NCBI RefSeq assembly: GCF_901709675.1
Contig: NC_051094.1
Coordinates: 4,677,001 to 4,741,000 of the forward strand
Direction of reading: 5' to 3'
Source: Syngnathus acus
Taxonomy: Eukaryota; Chordata; Actinopteri; Syngnathiformes; Syngnathidae
Length of the DNA: 64,000 nucleotides
Under the pieces are notes generated by a model that saw nothing but the letters and a program-made list of their open reading frames with translations, did no database searches and was not told the origin of the DNA. A program made the translations under genes and the position numbers. Positions 1-29,115 of this stretch are shown piece after piece. Every line of letters starts with the position of its first letter. Position 1 is the first letter of the stretch.

Positions 1-943
1 GTGAAACCAACAAGCGTCAATCATGTAAAACTGAAAGTTAAATTGCCTATAGGAAGTAAATAAAGGTGTCAAATGAATCACACTTCGAAGAAAGTTTATG
101 CTTTTACTTCGAAAGCCCTAACATACATGCATACGCATGATACATAGAGCGGCCCCAAAAACTAACGTGTATTTTAAATAATTGTAACATAGGTGTTGAT
201 AGGATTTGTATTCATTCTCAAAATTTAACCAAATTTACAAACATCATATTCTTGTTTTATCACCACTTGTTCGGATCCAACAATCAAAGCAAATTGCATC
301 AACGATCCTGCCTTGAATAAATTTAAATTTTTTTCCCCCTCAAAGATTAGCGTGGCTGCACCCTAATGAGGAGAAATAATCGCGAAAATACATGGATGGA
401 TATTTTGAAGGTATTATTAAGCACTTTGTCAAAGTATGATTGCGTGCACTTGTTTGAGAGGGCTGCAACGTTGCAATCTAAGTGGTGTTTGGGTTTTTTG
501 GGGTTATTTTTGCTGAAGTCGACAAAATTGATTTCCTGTGAGTAAAAGATTGCGTTAATCGCTTAAAGCGGGGCTCTCCCTTCAAACTGCCGATAGTAAC
601 ATTCTGTGAATGTTCACATTTTCATAAACTCTGACAGCATGAATTTATCTTGCAGTGGGGGAAAAAAAGTCACTGCCAAAAGTGACTGAGCTGAGTTAAA
701 AAGAAGGCTTTTATTAGAAGTGTAGGACTCAAGCATTAGTAATGGAAATATATCAAATTCAGTCACTTAAATAAGCCTTGGTGTTTTTTATTTATTTGTT
801 CCAATTCAGCACTCAGTGTTTTGCGTAGACAAACAAAACAATCTCAAGAAGACATTCCTGCAAAGACTCAGGGAAGTCTGCCGCTTTCAATTTCATTTCA
901 ATTTTGATTACCTTTTTGTTTTTTTGCAGGTGGCACGTTGCCG
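1..943. other. Upstream/intronic sequence before jak2 coding exon 1
   Basis: AT-rich sequence with no supported coding exon. A polypyrimidine tract and AG at 928-929 form a splice acceptor just before the first in-frame ATG. The start codon therefore lies in an internal exon, and the jak2 promoter and leader exon(s) are probably to the left of this window or unrecognised in it. Confidence 0.6.
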
Positions 944-11027
<10,084 letters not shown>

Positions 11028-11530
11028 ACGCCCACCCCACCCAGCCCAGCCCAGCCCATTACCACCCAAAGTGCCGCGACTTCTCTTTTCAACTTGACAC
11101 CTACCGTATAGTGTGTGTGGGGAAAAACACGTCCAACCCACGTTTTGCTTTTGTTGAAAGATTTTCGAATGTATTATAGACACGTGGGTAGACTTTTTGT
11201 GTCACGTCTCAACATGGAGATGCTTATGTGTGCGTGCTTGTTAGCCACCCGAAATCGCTAGCAGGGCTAGTCGTCACCATCATGCCCTCCCCCCCCCACC
11301 CCCGGAAAAAAGACTATTTTCTATGTGTATATACACCAACAGTATATATTTGTGTACATATGTCCAGATTGTTTTTTTTTTCTAATTCTAATATACTGGA
11401 GCTGGAAGTTAAAGCCCCGTATTGTTTCAAAAAGTCCTTTGAGTGAAGAAGTGACTTCATCGTGCCTCGAGTGTGAAAATTCAATGAGTAAATATATTAA
11501 GGGTTATCATTAAAACATGACCTTCAGACA
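11028..11530 (+). other. jak2 3' untranslated region (probable)
   Basis: Sequence after the jak2 TGA with no coding signal. A variant polyadenylation signal ATTAAA at 11509-11514 is the best candidate 3' end. Confidence 0.5.
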
Positions 11531-11999
11531 AAAGCTAGTTCATCCCAAAGAGAAAGTTTTGAGAAGTAAACTCACCATTGTTTATGTAGTCCAGTGAAAT
11601 GCAACGTGCAAGTGCACCATGAGCCAGGAATGGATCACCACCATGAGGGTCCACCAGCTGCCCAGGCAGCCTTTCTTCAATGTCCCGGTGCAGGACAGCA
11701 CCTGCCGATATGCCGCGCAAGGTAAAGCGGGCCGATTAAAACCAAAATCAGATTGATATTTCTGTGCGCATATTTATGTCATACCTTAGAGAGGACTTAT
11801 TTTACGGATCTTCATACCGCCTTTGGTTACTTTGATATCTAATTTATTTAATTGAGCATGTTGTATAAGGAAGACTTTTCTGGATTTCAATAATGAGGGT
11901 GTGAGTTAAACTATTTTTAAATGAAAACAGATTGTAAAAAAAAAATTAGGGTCATGACATTAGAAATATATATATTTTTGTAGTTACCAAATATATTAT
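11531..11999. other. Intergenic; short unexplained open segment
   Basis: The minus strand of 11575-11720 is open and ends at a plausible donor (caatg|gtgagt, read on the minus strand). I do not recognise the translated segment and see no partner exon. The rest is AT-rich with nothing recognisable. Confidence 0.3.
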
Positions 12000-12000
12000 T

Positions 12001-12080
12001 GGCTCAGTAGCACGGTGACGTCGGAGGTTAAGACGCTCCTCTCGGTCACGTGACATGTCACCTTAGTCGAGCCCGCCAAA
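12001..12080 (+). mobile_element. tRNA-like segment (SINE head or tRNA relic)
   Basis: 'ggctcagtagcacggtgac' resembles an A-box/D-arm region. 'gtcgagcccgcc' at 12067-12078 resembles a B box and T-arm (GGTTCGAnnCC). The stretch between contains 'gtcacgtgac', as in tRNA-like heads of fish repeats. The arms do not pair well enough for a functional tRNA. It abuts the hAT-like relic that follows. Confidence 0.4.
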
Positions 12081-12091
12081 CAAGCAAGAAA

Positions 12092-12360
12092 CAGATGTTT
12101 GGAAAGCTTCTTCGGAAAGGGAAAAAAGCCCAATGAGGAGACGGAAGAAGAAGAGGCTACGACTTCTAAGAAAAGGAAAGCTGCATTTAAAAGAACATTT
12201 CTGGAGTCCTTCTTAAAATATGTCTTTTTCGCCACAGGCGACTCTGACGCGCGACAGGCTAGCTAACGAGGCAATGAAGCCTCCAAAACTGCTTCGGCAC
12301 ATGGAGACCAAGCATCCTGCATTAAAAGACAAACTTGAACCACTTGGGGTGTCATTGTCT
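12092..12360 (+). mobile_element. hAT (ZBED-like) transposase relic
   Basis: The forward frame from about 12126 reads PNEETEEEEATTSKKRK, a typical acidic/basic linker of ZBED-type hAT proteins. After a frameshift, 12265-12350 reads NEAMKPPKLLRHMETKHPAL, the second half of a BED-type zinc finger (C/H spacing HMETKH). The first Cys pair is missing between the two segments and the catalytic domain is absent. This is a deleted, frameshifted relic. Confidence 0.6.
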
Positions 12361-12727
12361 CCGATTACGCCTTGATGGAACCGGCTGGTTTCTGAGAAAC
12401 AAGCTCAGTGCTCCCACTAATTCAACGTAATGGTGAGTTTTATTTTTATATCGTTTATACTTGTTTTTATACCAGTCGTACCATTTTATTTAATCGTATT
12501 TATATATTTATTATAAATGTATTATTTATTTATATTTATTAATTTATTAAGGAGTTACTACATTTTTGTTGTTGCATTATACGTTGATTGATTGTTTTCG
12601 TGTTACTTTGGATGATGTGGCGTGGAGAAATCACGGACGTTTGAAACGTGTTGCTGCCGTCGCCATTTATATTTCTCACATTAACCACTAGAGGTCTCCC
12701 CAGACCACCGAGATGTTTGAATGAGCA

Positions 12728-12990
12728 TAGTCGACCACTTCTGGCACTAGACATTTTGTCATTTATGTTGTTACCTATTCCCTCTATAGGCCCTTTCTCA
12801 TTATTTCAAAACCAAGTTGTTCGTATATTCTGACAGATTAGCAGCCCACATAAATGAAAATAGTAGACCACTTCTGGCACTAGACATTTGTCATTTATGT
12901 TGTTAACGTCTTTCTATTCCCTCTATAGGCCCTTTCTCATTATTTCAAAGTCAAGTTGTTCGTATGTTCTGGCCCACATAAATGAAAATG
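12728..12990 (+). repeat. Two-copy tandem duplication, unit about 132 bp
   Basis: 12728-12859 and 12860-12990 share long near-identical runs, including 'ccacttctggcactagacat', 'ctattccctctataggccct' and 'ttctcattatttcaaa', with small indels. The similarity suggests a fairly recent local duplication. Confidence 0.85.
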
Positions 12991-13560
12991 ATAAACGCAC
13001 CTTAACAAGCCACGATAACATTTCAACAAGAAAGGACTAGATTGGGAACGGAATGAAGCAATTGTGCTCATCTCGAACAATTAATGGACCAACTGATTCG
13101 TAAATACACATTCGATATGTTAGCGCCACTGCGTAAATTTGTTAAACGTCATTTTTATCACTCGTCACTAAAATAAATATTTACACCTTACCTGTTTATG
13201 TTGTTACGCATTGCTGTTTACTTCAAAAAGTGTAAATTCAACTAAAAGTGGACCGGTAAACAAACAGAACCAACTGAGCATGCAGATAGTTGTTGCTTGG
13301 GCATTTCATAAATCTCAGCTCCTCTCTTGGCTTTTCAGTGCAGCATAGTTGTTCATCACAGAGGATAAAGAATATGAGCCTGTTGTTGTGTTGTCTGGCA
13401 ATGTGTTGCTGCACAGTTTGTGTTCAGATATATCAGTTGCTTAATGCAAAACTGTCCAAACGTGGTCGGTCCCCAAGGGCAGGACAGCAGCCCTCAAGGA
13501 CCGATGTTAATTGTTAGCCTGGCTGTTTCCTATTGTATATTAGCATTGAACTCTAATATG

Positions 13561-13660
13561 ATTGCTCTAAATGTACATCTAATTCTAAAATCAATGGCTT
13601 GTTTGATATGGTTGCTTTAAATGTACGTGTCATTCTAAAATCAATGGCTTTTATCTTGAA
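13561..13660 (+). repeat. Two-copy tandem duplication, unit 50 bp
   Basis: 'attgctctaaatgtac' at 13561 and 'gttgctttaaatgtac' at 13611 begin two adjacent copies. Both run into 'attctaaaatcaatggctt'. Confidence 0.75.
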
Positions 13661-14298
13661 AAACAAATAAGTAGCGTCACCGATATCTATAGGCACGGCT
13701 GTAAACTAAAATAAGTCAACAAAAAATATCTTAAACACGGGTTTTGTTTAATTATTTGGTTTTCTTAGCAAAACAAACATGGATTGGTTAGAAAGTAAAC
13801 CATCCAGCACATGGCTGAGTCCAGTTAAATTGGGATATCTCAAAGGCAGGGAAACTACTTTGTCATTCGGAGTAATACATATGGAAGGGGGAAAAAAACC
13901 ATCCACAACAGAAAAACTTTTTAAATCAACATTGTGATGTGAAAACACAATACCATTAACAAGGCTACAAGAATATGTTATATTTGAGGGGTGGGGGGTG
14001 TCAAGGCAGCAACAAGACAGGCACGAGGAATATTTGTTTCTTGTTTGAAAAATATTGGAAGGTTCTGTTATGGTGCAATTATAATTTTTTGTAAAAAAGC
14101 AAAATTTGCACCTTTGGTCCATTGAAAGAGTTGGGCATGTAAGCTCAGTCCCAACGTCTGACTAAATTTCTGGAAAAAGAATGACGCAATAAATGCGAAT
14201 TATTATGATAGAATGTGGACTTTTTGAGGATTGAACGGCAGGGTGGATCAAACGTTCAAGCATAGACGTCGGGACTGAACTAAACTGAAAGAAAAGCC
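13661..14298. other. jak2-gldc intergenic / gldc 3' untranslated region
   Basis: No coding exon is supported. Part must be the gldc 3' untranslated region on the minus strand. A possible minus-strand ATTAAA signal lies at about 13746-13751. Confidence 0.4.
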
Positions 14299-24190
<9,892 letters not shown>

Positions 24191-24375
24191 CTTTTGTTTT
24201 GGAACAAAAAGTTGGAGAAGCCGGCTGAGTGTGACGCGATCTCCGCAGGAGAGCTGTTGCTGCCGCGGCTACCGCTGGTTCTGCTGGACTACTTCAGAGT
24301 TTATGCGAGTGCACGCAGTTGAACAAGAGCGAGCCAATCACAGCGTCGAGTGGGCACGTGACGTCACGACGAGCC
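24191..24375 (-). promoter_or_regulatory. Candidate gldc promoter (CCAAT, E-box/CRE)
   Basis: CpG-containing sequence directly upstream of the gldc start on the minus strand. It holds CCAAT at 24334-24338, CACGTG at 24355-24360 and a perfect palindromic CRE, TGACGTCA, at 24359-24366 that overlaps the E-box. The distance to the ATG is about 145-175 bp. Promoter function is inferred. Confidence 0.45.
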
Positions 24376-25507
24376 CAAGTTAAACAGCTGCCCATGCAGC
24401 TTCTTCACGTGATTTACCAAAATTCACCTCTGTTGTCAAAGATCTGGGAAAGTTTCACTTAGTTACGTGAAATTTGGTAGGCAGGTGTATTACGAGTAGG
24501 TTTATAAAAAATGTCTCGCTAACTAACCCATGTTTGATTTTAAGTGATCCTTCCAAAATTGTCACCGTTGCCCTTTTTGGAATTTTTTTTGTTTGAAAAT
24601 TCAACACCCAAAGTTAGTTTTACTTAACAGCACGAAATGTGACAATCATGAATATAACCGCAAAAGGTCTGACAGCCATGTCCAAAAAGAGCCAGGAAGT
24701 CAGCCATTTTGGTTTCTTGCATTCCCTTGAAAAAACTGTAGCAATGAAAAAACTCACGACTCTTGGATTTTGGATTTATGACATCATAAAGAAATCCAGC
24801 ACCCTGAGAACTGCTTTGACATCCCACTCTTCATGTCATTGGAGCGCTTGAAAATGAAATCTGACTTGTCCTCCCAGACTTTCTTCTGTCATCTCCAGAT
24901 TGAATCATCCTTGTGTGATAACTTCAATTGACTTTGCCTGGCATGATTTTTTTTTTTAAGTAGGGAACAGAATCAAATGTATTTCTAGAATGTATCGCCT
25001 GTTGATAGATGGCAGTCCAGCTCGATTGTGTTTCAGGAGTGGTACTTTGGGTCCGTTCCTTTCAGCACTGTACCCACTGTGGCCCTTCTGGGACAAGACA
25101 ACCTTAAACCATCGTAACCTGAATTGTGTTATTTTTTTCTACATTTAAACTGTATTCATGAGTGTTTGAACAAGGCACAATTCAAATTCCTTGATTCTAC
25201 AAATTTGCCCAGGGAGCTGCCCTCAGTTTTTTATTTTTATTTTTTTTCAAATCTTAGGAACATGAAATTTGGTAGGCATTTCTATCATGAGTCTATCATG
25301 CCTAAAAACACAGGTAGTCAGCTGTTTTGGTTTGATTGAAGTGGTCAATCTGGATAATTCCAGTGGTCCTTCAAAATAAAAACATATTAAACCAAAGTAA
25401 TATGTAAATCACATAATTTATAATCACAATTTTTGTGTGCTTTTGGTGTAGTTTTCTACTGCACTGCACAGATAAAAAGCAAAATATTACATGATCATTT
25501 CCAATCC
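24376..25507. other. gldc-coq2 intergenic spacer with diverged repeat
   Basis: No gene is seen. Two diverged copies share 'tgaaatttggtaggca' (24467-24482 and 25263-25278), and a downstream 'cagccattttggttt' / 'cagctgttttggttt' pair suggests an old dispersed repeat. The coq2 3' untranslated region must occupy the right end. Confidence 0.45.
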
Positions 25508-27179
25508 TTACAACGAGATTGTTTCTCGCCTTTCTTTCCACAGGTTACCAGCAATGATTCCTAAAAGTAGCAAGAGTCCAAGATTCCTGTTGGATGCGAA
25601 CTTCTTCCAGCAGTCCTCCGGCTTGTCAATGTCCAGAGTGGAAATCTAAAAAAAGAAAAGCTCAGTTTTCAAGTTTCGAGTTGTCATTTGGTTGATTTTT
25701 CTTTGTTGTGCAAACAGTTCTGTGAGAATGCGGATGGATGCTCACCTGGCGCGCTAGATGAACGGTGACTGCAGCGAGGATGGCGTAATATGGGCCGGTC
25801 TGCTCAGCGTGGATCCCCGCCGTCACCAAGCCCGCCATCATGGCCGCCGTGAAGCCGCTCAGCCAAGGTTTGGTCTGCTCGCCGAAACGAAGCGCTGTCG
25901 ACTTGACGCCCACTTTGATATCATCTTCCTTATCCTAGACCACGTGGGTACAAATCACGTAACTACGACAGTAATCATAGGTACTCTGGAAGAATAAAAT
26001 CTCAATCTTCAGATAATAAAGTTCAGAGAACAGACCTGCATTTTACCCAATCAAGGGATTCTACGACAAAATTGTTGCATCCTTTCTTTCCAGGCGCCTC
26101 ACCTGATGTGCGTAAATGGTGTCGTAGATGAGCGTCCACATGACTCCGGAGAAGTAGAGGGGCAGACACACGGACCAATCGCAGACTCCTCTGACGGCGG
26201 CCCATCCCAGCAGCGCCCCCCAGTTGAAGGTCAGACCTCAACATCAGCAACAGTTAGACTTAAAGAACCAAAATAGATAGAAGCGGGAAAAAACGTGACT
26301 TACCGAGCACCAGCTGGGGCCAGTAAGTGATCCTCTTCATTAGCGGATATGTGAGCACAAGGGACAAAGAGGCGGCGCCCAGAGCAATACTGACAATACA
26401 AAAAGAGTTCAAATCATAGACAGCGCCAGAAGATTCAACACTTGGCATGTACCTGTAATAGTTGAGGCAGAGGAGCACGCCTAGAGCAAGCGAAAGCTGT
26501 CCTCCCAGGAACACCAAAGCCTGCAGGCGGGAAATGTCGCCGCACGCGATGGGCCGCGTGGCCGTCCGAGCCACCTGCGCAATGGCCAAACGAATCAGAA
26601 TGCCGCGGCATCGTGACGCCCGTGACGGGACACTACCTTCTTGTCAAAATCTTTGTCCCACATGTCGTTGACAGTGCAGCCGGCACCACGCATCAGCAGG
26701 GCGCCCGTACCGAACAGGGCCAGCATCCCCAAGTCAGGGAGACAGCCCGGCTCAGCAGCCAGGGCGATGCTCCAAGTGCACGGAAGGTACAGCAGCCACG
26801 TGCCTACCGTGAAGAAACACAAACGTCTCGGGCTCAGACAGTCAGCTCAGACGCCCCCCCTATGTATTTTCTTTTCTTTTACTACATTTGTATTGATTGT
26901 TGTTGACACACCGATTGGTTTGTCCAGCCTCATCAAGCGTAGATACGGCTGGACAGGAGCTGGGGACGCGTTCACAATCGTCGCTGCAGACACACTGAAC
27001 GCTCTCCTTCCGTGAGCAATCAATGATGAGACGCTTTTATGAATGCTGGGCCGTAACGTTCTGGGCTGCGGCTCTTCTCTTTTGGGGAGCGTGCAAAGGC
27101 CGGAGCAGCGGGTGGGACGCCACTGGGACACCCTGAGCGCAATCAGCGTGCCCCAGCGTGTGAGTTTGGGTGGGAGCAT
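25508..27179 (-). CDS. coq2: 4-hydroxybenzoate polyprenyltransferase, mitochondrial (COQ2)
   Basis: Inner-membrane UbiA-family prenyltransferase that joins the polyprenyl tail to 4-hydroxybenzoate in coenzyme Q synthesis. Exons (5' to 3' on minus): 27179-26912, 26803-26637, 26574-26453, 26389-26304, 26236-26103, 25934-25746, 25645-25508. They sum to 1104 nt, giving 367 aa. The first roughly 70 residues form a basic mitochondrial presequence, followed by [13 protein letters not shown]. Both Asp-rich motifs are present: [11 protein letters not shown] (about 135-145), which binds the prenyl diphosphate with Mg, and DTIYAHQDKEDD (about 253-264). Hydrophobic helices such as [14 protein letters not shown] and [10 protein letters not shown] fit the multi-spanning fold. 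The start is the ATG at 27179, because the upstream in-frame extension looks like leader sequence. The gene lies head-to-tail with gldc and divergent from the zinc-finger gene. Confidence 0.96.
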
Positions 27180-29101
27180 GGTGGCTCGGGTGGGAGGCGG
27201 GGGGGTGTCATTCACTGTGGGGCTTCATCAGCAGGCCTAGGATGAACACACACACACACACAATGACTTTGCAAGAGCAACCAATCTCTTTGTTAAAGCA
27301 GGTGCTCAGTGCTGTTTAAAAGAAACTGTGCGTGGATGAAACATGTTACAAGTATTCCTTACACTTAAGTTTTGAAAACGACTGATATTAGTTATTCTCA
27401 AATCTGAAATCTGTGTGTAATATGTCTGTACAGTACACGTATTAATGTCTCCTGTGACCGTGGTGTTTATTTATTGACATTCTCGCATCATGACATTGAT
27501 TTACAAATCATAAATATACTTGTTTGAAGGGGAAAAGAGGCGGAAGCATGAGCTTATTTTGCCTCACGCCTGGTTCGTGTGAAACAGTGGGGGTCGGTTC
27601 GATCGAGGGGTCATGCATACCCATCAATAACCTTTCACCTTTGTATCACTGGTGTTCGGTGGTCATCCTCGAAATTGTTCCGGATGGAAACAATTATTGA
27701 ACGAGTCTTATTTTGGTCAAAAATAAATATTTTTTAAACTGCAAAGCTTAAACAAACATATATATTAAGGCTTAGGGTAAGCGGGAAAATAATATTTTAA
27801 GATCATTATCATAACCTTTTGCGGTCAATTTCTTTTTATCAGGTAGGTCCCGAAAAGGATCCTGACATAAAGAACGCTTTATCTCCGACGTAAATCTGTG
27901 AACAAGTCGAACTTGATCACAAAATATATTTAAAAAAATATTACAGGGTGATAGTTATACAATACCCTGATATTTGTGTTGTTTGGTCTCTTCCTATCGG
28001 AACGGCCCGTCATCGAAATGAGTCCGGGAGAAAACAAAGTACACAGCCCAAATTACCGTTGTGAAAGAAGCAGCAATCTGCTTGATAGATTTAAAGAAAG
28101 GTCATTTCCGTCTAGTTACCGTCAGTATAAAACCCACCGTGGCGCTTTAGTATTAAAAATAGCATGACAATGTGCGGGTAAATCGTTTTATTGCGAAGGA
28201 GCTGCGACTTTGACCGGAAGCTGATTTGCGGCATGCGCTAGTCCATCCTCGCTCGCGCGAAAAATGGCGGAAATGTGTGCAGCTTTACCGACGTCCAATC
28301 GAGGTGTTGTGGGGTAAACCTCGAACCCTGGATTATTTCTCGGTGAGAATGTGTAATTTACACACAGCGAACGAAGGTCTTTAGCGTCGATCGTTTCAGC
28401 CTTAGTCTTCCATTTAGTCACAGCTCGTCTCGGTTGGAAGTTGTACTTGCCCACTTTATAGTCACTTTTGCTATTGTTGTACGTCAACGTAGTGGCCCTT
28501 CACTAACAATGAAACGCATATCAAAGCATTTTACTAGCGATCAGTTGCGGTGACTATGACGGGCTTCGATCGTTCCATCCTAACCTATTCTTTTGCCTCG
28601 CACTTGCATTGTTGTGATGCGTTCATTCGGCTTCCACTTGTGGTTACTGTGGCATCACTTAACGAGTTGTAATGAAGCCATGACAAGACAATTCAATGTT
28701 TGTCAATTAAGAGTAGGACATGACCCAAAAAAAATAGAGATGTATAAAAATGTATATTGTTCTGGACTCTGGTCAAGAATTGCAACTAGCAACGGATGTG
28801 TATTGATGTGCTAATATGCAATTAGCTGGAGATCACAGTTGTTTTGGATTTTGGTCCCACACAATAGATTTACACAATAAAAATAAAAACGCCAACTACA
28901 AATAGTCCTCAGACCAAACATAAATGGACACATTGTCAGCTTCCTTCTCTTGACAGTTATTCACAAGGACTACTTCTAATAGTAACAATATACAAAGTAA
29001 AATATGTTCTGTAATTAACAGTCACTCGTGGGTAATTAAGATAATTGATGATGACCAGATCTCATTCTGCGTTGTTTCTGTGCATTTGAATAATCATCCA
29101 G
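27180..29101. other. coq2 / znf462-like divergent intergenic region
   Basis: Contains the coq2 promoter on the left. A CpG-containing segment at about 28200-28500 has 'tcgcgcgaaaaatggcggaaa', combining E2F-like and YY1-like (ATGGCGG at 28264-28270) words. It is the likely promoter and noncoding first exon for the gene on the right. A splice acceptor at 29100-29101 precedes the coding exon. A (CA)n run lies at 27247-27264. Nothing else was recognised. Confidence 0.45.
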
Positions 29102-29115
29102 GTGGTGCCACTGAG

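Noticed and set aside
12001-12080. Functional tRNA gene
   Set aside because: B-box-like and A-box-like words exist, but the arms do not pair and the anticodon loop is not defined. It is treated as a repeat head.
28260-28320. Coding first exon for the zinc-finger gene starting at the ATG at 28264
   Set aside because: The available donor gives a phase that puts a stop just after the junction with 29102. It is kept only as a leader or uORF candidate.
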